A stretch of 64,000 nucleotides of DNA from Sulfurospirillum halorespirans DSM 13726 (GTDB lineage: Bacteria; Campylobacterota; Campylobacteria; Campylobacterales; Sulfurospirillaceae). The position numbers were made by a program, and so were the translations under genes. The stretch lies in contig NZ_CP017111.1 in assembly GCF_001723605.1 (NCBI RefSeq), positions 1,674,001 to 1,738,000 of the forward strand. The letters are read 5' to 3'. Under the pieces are notes generated by a model that did not search any database, was not told the origin of the DNA, and was given only the letters and a program-made list of their open reading frames with translations. Shown piece by piece: positions 56,949 to 64,000 of the stretch (positions are counted from its first letter, which is position 1; every line of letters begins with the position of its first letter).

Positions 56949-58094
56949 CTAAAAGGTTGTTTGATTGAGAGCTCGAAGCACACTCAGTGCTTGCAGATGC
57001 TCTTTAACGTCATGAACACGCAGTATTGTGGCACCTTGTTCATACGCCTTAAGATGAAGTGCCAATGTACCCGCTAAACGCTCAGAAATGGGCGTAGGGA
57101 TGATTTTGTCGATCATTGATTTTCGACTGGCTCCAAAAAGCAATGGATAGCCAAAATGTAAAAAGTGTTCGTGGTGTTTAAGAAGTGTTAAATTGTGCTC
57201 TAAATTTTTGCCAAAACCAATGCCCACATCAAGAACGATCTTGAAAATACCAAAGCTTTTTGCCTTAGCAATGCGCTCTTCAAAAAATGCATCTACCGAA
57301 AAGAGGACATTGTCATACTGAGGCTCTTGTTGCATGCTCAAAGGATCGCCTTGCATATGCATCAAAACGACGGTTGCATCGTACTTTGCCGCAACACGTG
57401 CCACATCATCATTGGCAAGCGCGGTAATGTCGTTAACGATACTAAAACCACGTTGTAAAGCATATTCCAAACACAAAGGTGAATAGCTATCGAGGGAAAA
57501 AGGTGCTTTTTCAAACAGTTTGTGCTCGTAAATCAGATCGATGATAGGCTTCACACGTGCAAGCTCTTCTGTTTCACTCACGCTCAGACTCCCTGGACGA
57601 CTCGAAACACCACCCAGATCGATGATACTAGCGCCCTCACCTATCATCGTTTCGATGTGTTTGAGTGCAGCTTCACCGCTAAAACGACTGCCCTGAAAAA
57701 AGCTGTCTTCATTCGTGTTAATAACGCCCATAATCTCAAAATCATTCTTACATGTAAAGCCAAATTCATTCAATTTTAAAGCAACCTCTTTGAGTCCAAA
57801 GGGTTGGGCTTTCTCTTTGCGCGCGAGCTCTTTAAGCTGTTTGTCATTGGCAATTAAGATCGCATCGACCAGAGCTGTTTTACATGTAATGGTATCTTTA
57901 GGCACCGCAAGATCGGCGCCAATAGACAAGGCATCTTGTTTGAGAATATTGGCTGCAGGTGTTTTAAGGTCTTTAATGTAGATGAGATTGTGATGCGCCT
58001 TTTGCGCTAAAATCGCACTTCCCTCTCGGGTGACACCTAAAGCATGAAAGAGCGCTGCAACATCGCTGTTAGTGTTTAATTTACAGAGTTTCAT
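56949..58094 (-). CDS. folP: Dihydropteroate synthase, long form
   Basis: FolP joins pterin pyrophosphate and p-aminobenzoate in folate synthesis and is the target of sulfonamides. The catalytic part begins near residue 122 (IMGVINTNEDSFFQGSRF) and has IIDLGGVSSRPGS, FSIVNDITAL and GASRKSMID. The first 120 residues are an extra domain seen in Campylobacterota FolP. The start overlaps the holB stop (ATGA). Two palindrome copies (57748, 57880) encode FTCK and ITCK, both in the extra domain. Confidence 0.94.
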   Translation of the reverse strand: MKLCKLNTNSDVAALFHALGVTREGSAILAQKAHHNLIYIKDLKTPAANILKQDALSIGADLAVPKDTITCKTALVDAILIANDKQLKELARKEKAQPFGLKEVALKLNEFGFTCKNDFEIMGVINTNEDSFFQGSRFSGEAALKHIETMIGEGASIIDLGGVSSRPGSLSVSETEELARVKPIIDLIYEHKLFEKAPFSLDSYSPLCLEYALQRGFSIVNDITALANDDVARVAAKYDATVVLMHMQGDPLSMQQEPQYDNVLFSVDAFFEERIAKAKSFGIFKIVLDVGIGFGKNLEHNLTLLKHHEHFLHFGYPLLFGASRKSMIDKIIPTPISERLAGTLALHLKAYEQGATILRVHDVKEHLQALSVLRALNQTTF

Positions 58095-58717
58095 CGGTAT
58101 TTTCTTAACATAATGGAGAGCAAAAGAGAGGTTAAAATCGTTTGCGCTCTGGTATTAAGTTCCACCAAATGCAACAATTTTGCAAAATGTTCCAACTCTT
58201 TTTCACTGAAACGCAGATGATGCTCATGAATCGATTCGTACACAATGGCTTGAACCAACTCTTTGAGCAGCCCTTTTTCGACATTTTGGTGTTTTTGAAT
58301 AAACGGATACATATCGCCTAGATCGAGTTTCGCAAGATTCAGTCCACTGTGCGTCACCTCTTGTTCAATCAAGAGCTCTTTTTGAAGGAGGCGTGAGCGA
58401 ACGGTTGGCAAAAAAGCTGTTTTAGAAGGGGCAACGACAATGAAAACAATGTGGCGAGGAGGTTCTTCCAAAATTTTCAAAAGCGCATTTTGCGCCTCGA
58501 CGCGGTACCCTTTGGCAATGAGAATGAGGTATTTATTTTCAGATTCTGCGATATACGCCTCTTTGATCACCTCTTTGGCATCATCGATGAGAAACTCATC
58601 TTTGATAAAAAACAGGTGACGCTCTTTGGCATACATTTCGTGCAGACTCTCTTTGGCTTTTTCCACATTTTTACAAATCAAAATATGGCTAAAAACCCCT
58701 TCATCATTCGTTTTCAA
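58091..58717 (-). CDS. holB: DNA polymerase III subunit delta'
   Basis: HolB is a clamp-loader subunit. The protein is short (208 residues) and has the Campylobacterota pattern: LILIAKGYRVEAQNALLKIL followed by EEPPRHIVFIVVAPSKTAFL and TVRSRLLQKELL, which belong to the AAA+ clamp-loader fold. The start is uncertain. I prefer TTG 58717 with GAGG five bases before it; the frame is open to 58744, deeper inside hobA. It is directly between hobA and folP, as in Campylobacter. Confidence 0.88.
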   Translation of the reverse strand: MKTNDEGVFSHILICKNVEKAKESLHEMYAKERHLFFIKDEFLIDDAKEVIKEAYIAESENKYLILIAKGYRVEAQNALLKILEEPPRHIVFIVVAPSKTAFLPTVRSRLLQKELLIEQEVTHSGLNLAKLDLGDMYPFIQKHQNVEKGLLKELVQAIVYESIHEHHLRFSEKELEHFAKLLHLVELNTRAQTILTSLLLSIMLRKYR

Positions 58718-59255
58718 AGGTAACCTCGGCAAAAAGCACGGCATCGATACTTTTATCGAGAAGTCTAAAAAGTTGAATCAATTTAATATCTAAACTATCG
58801 TCATCGCTTAAAAGGTAAAAGCTATTTTGAACATGTTCATCCATAATCCAGAGGAAACTATCGTCTTTACGTTTGGTAATTTGCATCTTAATATCGCTGT
58901 TTTTACCCACGTAAAAGAAGGTGTAACCACTTGGAAAGGCTTGGGAGAGCATGTTTTCCAAAAGCTCTATATCTTCTTTTGTTTTAACTTGATAGAGATT
59001 GGGATAGAGCGTTTGCAAGGCAATAAAAGGCAAAATCGGTCTATTTTTATGATGATTGTTGATAGCGCGTAGCATATAGTGACAAAACCACGCCCTATCA
59101 TCATCGGTAATCACAATAAACGTATGGCCATCCAGAAGATTTTTGAGCATGGAAGCGGCAAGAGGAACCCATTCGAACCTCTTCTCTTCCATCCAGCTCA
59201 TCATGGAACCGTCTTTGCGGATCTCCTCAAGTGTCCATTTTAGAAATTGTTGCAT
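58704..59255 (-). CDS. hobA: HobA, DnaA-binding replication initiator partner
   Basis: HobA is the Campylobacterota counterpart of DiaA and helps DnaA assemble at the origin. The 183-residue protein has the SIS-like core with WMEEKRFEWVPLAASMLKNL near the N-terminus and FLWIMDEHVQNSFYLL in the second half. It lies 3 bases after lysC and overlaps holB. The order lysC-hobA-holB-folP is a phylum hallmark. Confidence 0.93.
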   Translation of the reverse strand: MQQFLKWTLEEIRKDGSMMSWMEEKRFEWVPLAASMLKNLLDGHTFIVITDDDRAWFCHYMLRAINNHHKNRPILPFIALQTLYPNLYQVKTKEDIELLENMLSQAFPSGYTFFYVGKNSDIKMQITKRKDDSFLWIMDEHVQNSFYLLSDDDSLDIKLIQLFRLLDKSIDAVLFAEVTFENE

Positions 59256-59258
59256 CGA

Positions 59259-60461
59259 TTATTTATCCAATTGGTAAGCACTGTGAAGGGCACGAACGGC
59301 AAGTTCACCGTATTTTGCTTGAATAACCATAGAGATTTTGATCTCGCTGGTACTGATCATCTCGATGTTAATGCCCTCTTTTGCCATCGTGTCAAACGCT
59401 TTACACGCCACACCACTGTGCGATTTCATACCTACACCCACAACTGAGACTTTAACGATGTCACTGTCATACTCCATAACATCACTTGCTCTAAGCTCAC
59501 TCATAGCAGCTTTTGTCATCTCTAGCTCATTTTGAGGAACAGTAAAACCAAGGTTTGTTGTGCCATCGTGTCCTACATTTTGGATAATCATATCAACGTT
59601 AACGTTACAATCAGCGAGTTTTTTAAAAATCTCAGCCGCAATGCCAGGCTTATCCGTAACACCGCGAAGTGTCACTCTGGCTTGGTTTTTATCGAGTGCA
59701 ATACCGCTAACTAATGGTTGTTCCATAATCTTATCTTCCTTTGTAATAAGTGTTCCTTCGTGTTTGTTAAAGCTACTGCGTGTCACGAGATTGACGTTGA
59801 GTTTTTTTGCCATCTCAACAGAGCGGCTTTGAAGCACTTTCGCCCCCAAACTTGCGAGCTCTAACATCTCATCGTAGCTGATTTTATCGAGTTTTTTAGC
59901 CTTAGGTTCAATGCGAGGATCGGTTGTATAAACACCATCCACATCGGTGTAAATCTCACACAGATCCGCTTCTAACGCTCCTGCAATCGCAACCGCAGAA
60001 AGATCACTGCCTCCACGACCCAGCGTTGAGACTTCACCGTTTTCGGTCACACCTTGAAAGCCTGCAACGACGACAATTTTGCCTTCTTTTAGCTCTTTTT
60101 TCATCAGTGTCGTATCGATGTATTCAATACGCGCTTTGGTATGAACCGCATCGGTCACAATCCCAGCACGACGTCCGCTCATCGAAACAGCAGCATAACC
60201 CTCTGCTTCAAGCGCAATCGCAAGCAAAGCACTGGTCACACGCTCACCAGAACTTAATAACATATCGACTTCGCGATGATTGGGTGTTGTGCTAAAATGC
60301 GCTGCATACTCTAAAAGTTTATTGGTCTCACCACTCATCGCGGAAACAACGACGACAAGATCGTGTCCCTCTTGTTTGCTTTCTATGACTCGTTTGGCAA
60401 CAGCCTCAATGCGCTCAACATTGCCAACACTCGTTCCTCCGTATTTTTGAACGATCAACAT
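59259..60461 (-). CDS. lysC: Aspartate kinase
   Basis: Aspartate kinase starts the lysine, threonine and methionine branch. The 400 residues show VQKYGGTSVGN, the GRGGSDLSAVAIAGAL loop, YTDVDGVYTTDPR, and two C-terminal ACT domains (about 260-400) for feedback control. It lies 1 base after the rppH stop. ThrC and metY in this window act in the same pathway. No palindrome copy lies in it. Confidence 0.97.
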   Translation of the reverse strand: MLIVQKYGGTSVGNVERIEAVAKRVIESKQEGHDLVVVVSAMSGETNKLLEYAAHFSTTPNHREVDMLLSSGERVTSALLAIALEAEGYAAVSMSGRRAGIVTDAVHTKARIEYIDTTLMKKELKEGKIVVVAGFQGVTENGEVSTLGRGGSDLSAVAIAGALEADLCEIYTDVDGVYTTDPRIEPKAKKLDKISYDEMLELASLGAKVLQSRSVEMAKKLNVNLVTRSSFNKHEGTLITKEDKIMEQPLVSGIALDKNQARVTLRGVTDKPGIAAEIFKKLADCNVNVDMIIQNVGHDGTTNLGFTVPQNELEMTKAAMSELRASDVMEYDSDIVKVSVVGVGMKSHSGVACKAFDTMAKEGINIEMISTSEIKISMVIQAKYGELAVRALHSAYQLDK

Positions 60462-60462
60462 C

Positions 60463-60933
60463 TTAAAGATACCCTTCTTTTTTGAAATATTCTAACACTT
60501 GCTTATACACAGGTCGCTTGAAATAGGTAATAAAATCAAACACTTCTTCTAAATTGACAAATTTATAGTCGCAAAACTCTGGCTCTTTGGTTGCAAGGTT
60601 AATCTTGGCATCTTTTTTGAGTCTTACTAAAAAATATTTCTGGCTCTGTCCATCAAAAGGGTACATTTTTTGAGCAATTTTTTGAGGAAAATCGTATTGT
60701 AACCACTGAGGATACTCTGCAATGATTTCAACATCACCCGTACCAATCTCCTCTTCGAGTTCACGATAAAGGGCTTCTTGAGGGGTTTCTCCCGCATCAA
60801 TTCCGCCTTGTGGAAACTGCCAAGCGTCTGCTATGTCGCTACGACTGGCAATAAAAAGTTGGCATTGAAAAGGGTATTTGGCAGAGACAATCACGGCAGC
60901 AACATTAGGTCTGTATCGTTTTGGTGATTCCAT
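60463..60933 (-). CDS. rppH: RNA pyrophosphohydrolase (Nudix)
   Basis: RppH removes pyrophosphate from mRNA 5' ends, starting decay. The 156 residues have the Nudix box [20 protein letters not shown], with IG completing it, preceded by [28 protein letters not shown] matches the family N-terminus. It begins the rppH-lysC-hobA transcript and is divergent from hemW. Confidence 0.95.
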   Translation of the reverse strand: MESPKRYRPNVAAVIVSAKYPFQCQLFIASRSDIADAWQFPQGGIDAGETPQEALYRELEEEIGTGDVEIIAEYPQWLQYDFPQKIAQKMYPFDGQSQKYFLVRLKKDAKINLATKEPEFCDYKFVNLEEVFDFITYFKRPVYKQVLEYFKKEGYL

Positions 60934-61009
60934 AATTGCGCATTACCTCTATATTTTTGTTAAAATAGTATCGAAATAGTCATTAAACTTGCTTGATATA
61001 AGGAAATCC

Positions 61010-62065
61010 GTGTTAGCTTACCTCCATATCCCTTTTTGCGACAGCAAATGCCATTATTGTGCCTTTAACTCTTACGATAACAAAAGTGTACTCAAGCAAA
61101 ATTACATGCAACAGATTACAAAGCAACTGCGCTATGAGCTGGAAAAATTTAATATGCCCCCAAAAAGTATTCGCTCTTTATTTATTGGAGGCGGAACACC
61201 TTCAACCATTCAAGCTTCGTGGTATGCACCATTTTTTGAGATGATCACGCCCTATTTAGAGGATAATGCCGAAGTCACCTCCGAAGCCAATCCTCAATCA
61301 GCAACGAAGGAATGGATAGAGGAGATGCGCGCGTTAGGCGTCAATCGCTTAAGCTTTGGCGTGCAGAGTTTTGATGCGCAAAAACTCGCTTTTCTAGGGC
61401 GCAATCACACACCCAAACAGGCCTTAGACGCCATCGCTTTGGCGGCAAAACTGGGCATTCAAAACATCTCCCTTGATCTCATTTATGGCACCGCACTGGA
61501 CACGCCAGCGCTGTTGCAAGAAGACCTTAACATCGCCAGCTCTTTGCCCATCAATCATCTCAGTGCTTACGCGCTCACGCTTGAAGAAGAGACACCTTTT
61601 TTCAAACGAAAGGATGTTGCCAATGGCTCTGAGAAACTTGCCAAAGATTTCGTGCAAGCGATCATACAAGCGGGGTTTCCACAATACGAAATCTCCAATT
61701 TCGGAACCTACCAAAGCGTTCATAACAAAGGCTATTGGGAACATCAAGACTATTTAGGCATCGGAGCTGGTGCTGTAGGATTTTTAAAAAACAGGCGTTT
61801 TTACCCCGCCAAAGAGATCGAAGCGTACGTGCAAAATCCTCTGTTTCAAGAGATCGAAAAACTAAGCTTAGACGATTTACATGTCGAAAAGATTTTCCTA
61901 GGATTGAGGAGCATGATTGGCATCGCATTAGCCTGTTTTAGCCCCAAAGAGATGATGCAGGTTAACCTTTTAGTGGAAGAAAACAAGCTTACATGTAAAG
62001 ATCATCGCGTCTTTAATACCGACTACTTTTTAAGCGATGAGATCGCACTTTTTATTACTCAGTAG
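61010..62065 (+). CDS. hemW: Radical SAM heme chaperone HemW
   Basis: HemW resembles coproporphyrinogen dehydrogenase but acts as a heme chaperone. The radical SAM cluster motif CDSKCHYC is at residues 12-19, followed by SLFIGGGTPSTI and RLSFGVQSFD. I chose GTG 61010 because AAGGAAATCC precedes it; the frame opens at a TTG seven codons earlier. Length is 351 residues. Its end overlaps kefB convergently by 11 bases. A palindrome copy (61988) encodes LTCK. Confidence 0.93.
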   Translation: MLAYLHIPFCDSKCHYCAFNSYDNKSVLKQNYMQQITKQLRYELEKFNMPPKSIRSLFIGGGTPSTIQASWYAPFFEMITPYLEDNAEVTSEANPQSATKEWIEEMRALGVNRLSFGVQSFDAQKLAFLGRNHTPKQALDAIALAAKLGIQNISLDLIYGTALDTPALLQEDLNIASSLPINHLSAYALTLEEETPFFKRKDVANGSEKLAKDFVQAIIQAGFPQYEISNFGTYQSVHNKGYWEHQDYLGIGAGAVGFLKNRRFYPAKEIEAYVQNPLFQEIEKLSLDDLHVEKIFLGLRSMIGIALACFSPKEMMQVNLLVEENKLTCKDHRVFNTDYFLSDEIALFITQ

Positions 62066-63665
62066 GATTCTCTTCAAGGGCTACATGTAAAAGTGCTTTA
62101 GCCGCTTCTCGTCCTTCGTTGACAATATGCTTCACTTGAAGTGCTTTAAGCAGTTTTTTCTCATCGTAGTCACTCGCTTTGGCGACGATCTTAATCGGAG
62201 CATCAAACGATTTAAGCACCTCGCACAACAGAATGAGTTTTTTCTCATTATTAATCGCAATAATAACCGCTTTAGACTCTTCCACAAACGCATTTTTCAA
62301 AATACTCTTCTCAGCCGCATTTCCAAAATAGACAGGTTCGCCTCTGTTTTGCCCGAGTTTGACCAGATTGATGTCGTGCTCCAAAACCAAATAATTGACA
62401 TTCATCTTTTTGAGACGATACACAATCTCTTGCCCTAGCTTTCCGTATCCACACACAATGATATGGTCTTTAATGCCTGAAGAGTGAATCATAAAATCGC
62501 CGTTATTAGGTTCTTTAGTGATAGCATCGACAATTTTTTTCATATTTTTCAGAATAAATGGCGTCATAATCATTGATAGTACAACCGTAACAATCAAAAT
62601 TTGTGAAGTTTTGGTGCTGACAAGATGCGATGAACTCGCAAGCGCTAAAATCGCCAAAGAGAATTCACCTGCCTGACACAATGCTAAACCCGTTTTAAGG
62701 GCAACCCTTCCACCCACAGCGAAAAATAAAATGCCAAAAACAACTAGCGTTTTAAACGAAACCATCGTGGCCAAAAAAAGCAAAATTGTGCCGTAATTTT
62801 GCGCAATTAAACCAAGATCAATCTGCATACCAACGGTGATAAAAAAGAGTCCAAGCAACAAGTCCCGAAAAGGAACCAAGTCGGCTTCGATTTGATGTTT
62901 GTACTGCGTCTCAGACATCATCATACCTGCCAAAAAAGCACCCAAAGAGTAGGAAAAGCCTAAAGTGTGTGCTAAAAATGAGGCGCCCACAACGAGAAGC
63001 AACACCGAAGCGATGAAAATTTCTTGGGTATCTGCCCAGACAACAAGTGACAAAAAGCGATCGAGAAGGTATCTTCCGATGATAAACATCAGCCCCAAGA
63101 TCAGAACAGCACTGTAAAGCGTCTGCAAAAGAAGATCGGTGAGTGAACTGTTTTGATTTGAAAAAATGTTCAGCATCAATAAAATGGGGATGACCGCAAT
63201 ATCTTGAAAGAGTAAAATTCCCAGCGCTTTACGCCCATAAATGGTATGAATCGTTCCGCTGTCATTCAGAATCTTAAGCACAATCGCCGTGGATGAGAGG
63301 GCAAGCGCATACCCGATGATGATCGCACTCTTTTTTTCAATACCAAAAAAATGCTCCGCCCCTAAAGCAATCACACCTCCAACCAGAGAGACTTGAAGTA
63401 ACCCGTAAAAAAAAACATCTTTTTTCATACTCAAAAGATGTTTGATGGAAAACTCAAGTCCAATAGTAAACATCAAAAAAACAACACCAAATTCTGCGAT
63501 ATGCGTCAAAGATTCATTATTGCGACCGAGTTTGTACATGTAAGCAATAGCAAATCCCGTGATAATATAGCCAATAATTGTTGGTATATTAAAACGCTTC
63601 AACAAGAGGTTGAAGAGAGTTGCTAAAGCCGTTGCACTCAAAATGATCGCTAATATATTATCCAC
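62055..63665 (-). CDS. kefB: CPA2-family cation:proton antiporter (KefB-like)
   Basis: The 536-residue protein has about twelve membrane helices of the Na+/H+ exchanger domain (to about 385) and a cytoplasmic TrkA-N/RCK domain (IIVCGYGKLGQEIVYRLKKM, AVIIAINNEKKL). It would exchange K+ or Na+ for protons, gated by a nucleotide or other ligand. It starts with GTG after GGGGAATAAGC, 2 bases after hspR, the neighbour seen also in Campylobacter. It includes near-match palindromes at 62082 and 63535. Confidence 0.93.
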   Translation of the reverse strand: MDNILAIILSATALATLFNLLLKRFNIPTIIGYIITGFAIAYMYKLGRNNESLTHIAEFGVVFLMFTIGLEFSIKHLLSMKKDVFFYGLLQVSLVGGVIALGAEHFFGIEKKSAIIIGYALALSSTAIVLKILNDSGTIHTIYGRKALGILLFQDIAVIPILLMLNIFSNQNSSLTDLLLQTLYSAVLILGLMFIIGRYLLDRFLSLVVWADTQEIFIASVLLLVVGASFLAHTLGFSYSLGAFLAGMMMSETQYKHQIEADLVPFRDLLLGLFFITVGMQIDLGLIAQNYGTILLFLATMVSFKTLVVFGILFFAVGGRVALKTGLALCQAGEFSLAILALASSSHLVSTKTSQILIVTVVLSMIMTPFILKNMKKIVDAITKEPNNGDFMIHSSGIKDHIIVCGYGKLGQEIVYRLKKMNVNYLVLEHDINLVKLGQNRGEPVYFGNAAEKSILKNAFVEESKAVIIAINNEKKLILLCEVLKSFDAPIKIVAKASDYDEKKLLKALQVKHIVNEGREAAKALLHVALEENPTE

Positions 63666-63667
63666 GC

Positions 63668-64000
63668 TTATTCCCCAAATAAAATAATCTCGTAACTATT
63701 TTTGTGTTTTACCAAAGGATTTTTGGTTTGCGTACTTTTTTTCGTAAGCCCACTGAGTTCCATGCGTAAACTCTCCACCAATACTTCAAAGTCATCGATT
63801 TTATCTTTAAGCTGCATAATGATGTCTACACCTGCTAGATTGACCCCAAGATCGCGTGTGAGGCGCTGAATCATCTTGATTTTATCAATATCTTGTTGTG
63901 AATAAAGCCTCATCTTACCATCGGTTCTAGAAGGTCGAACAAGCCCTTCTCGCTCATACTGACGAAGGGTTTGAGGATGAATGGTTAAAACTTTTGCGAC
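63668..64000 (-). CDS. hspR: Heat-shock regulator HspR (MerR family), 5' end outside the window
   Basis: The open frame continues to the window edge, so the N-terminus is missing. The 110 visible residues begin VAKVLTIHPQTLRQYEREGL, then VRPSRTDGKMRLYSQQDIDK, the MerR helix-turn-helix and wing as in HspR. A helical tail follows. HspR represses hrcA-grpE-dnaK, clpB and cbpA-hspR operons in Campylobacter and Helicobacter by binding HAIR. A HAIR-like site lies at 45090-45110 in this window. It is cotranscribed with kefB. Confidence 0.93.
   Translation of the reverse strand, partial: VAKVLTIHPQTLRQYEREGLVRPSRTDGKMRLYSQQDIDKIKMIQRLTRDLGVNLAGVDIIMQLKDKIDDFEVLVESLRMELSGLTKKSTQTKNPLVKHKNSYEIILFGE

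Overview
The window looks like chromosomal core DNA of a Campylobacterota (Epsilonproteobacteria) bacterium, most likely Sulfurospirillum or a close relative. The phylum call rests on a HobA-type DnaA partner, a DUF2018 protein, desulforubrerythrin, a UbiD-family menaquinone decarboxylase, a short HrcA, and gene orders I recognise from Campylobacter (rpsO/rrf2/flhA, ligA-tlyA-ribF near cmoA, nadE-lpxK-thrC-kdsB, hspR-kefB). The genus is an inference. I found no tRNA, rRNA, insertion sequence, prophage or CRISPR array. The window is gene-dense, with many ATGA or GTGA start/stop overlaps.

Layout. 1-4.8 kb: the tail of an RND efflux pump, two small genes, a soluble FIST-domain chemoreceptor, a possible small RNA, desulforubrerythrin and an unknown gene. 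4.9-13.6 kb (minus strand): a nine-gene block joining heme synthesis (hemA, hemC), quinone synthesis (polyprenyl synthase, UbiD-family decarboxylase), proS, fxsA, a Dsb-like protein and two small proteins. 14-17.5 kb (plus): a sulfur-amino-acid unit metY - CymR-like Rrf2 regulator - cysK, then a diguanylate cyclase. 17.6-21.4 kb: valS and a lone TRAP solute receptor. 21.4-27 kb (minus): mog, panE, hisD, a D-cysteine desulfhydrase-like gene, fba and a periplasmic PpiC-type chaperone. 27-38.7 kb (mostly plus): nth, a thioredoxin-fold gene, pepD, a lipoprotein, cmoB, a hotdog protein, an MBL hydrolase, nadE, a DegT-fold protein, lpxK, argB, thrC and kdsB. 38.7-45 kb: dsbD, ppk2 and the hrcA-grpE-dnaK heat-shock operon, whose promoter carries CIRCE-like and HAIR-like operators. 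45.2-45.9 kb: a small XRE regulator with a 56-residue partner. 46-50.4 kb: rpsO, a Cys-containing Rrf2 regulator, flhA, a DHH phosphoesterase and an acidic protein. 50.4-64 kb: cmoA, a second diguanylate cyclase, then ribF, tlyA, ligA, a TSUP transporter, a zinc-ribbon membrane protein, folP, holB, hobA, lysC and rppH; then hemW, kefB and a truncated hspR.

The most unusual signal is not a gene. The palindrome TTTACATGTAAA occurs 18 times exactly by my reading, and its core TTACATGTAA 34 times, spread over the whole window. It sits between genes, in a terminator loop, directly before start codons, and inside about twenty unrelated genes, where it encodes either LHV(K/N) or (F/L/I)TC(K/N). Fewer than one copy of the core would be expected by chance. 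It behaves like a highly iterated palindrome, comparable in kind to HIP1 of cyanobacteria. Its function here is unknown to me.
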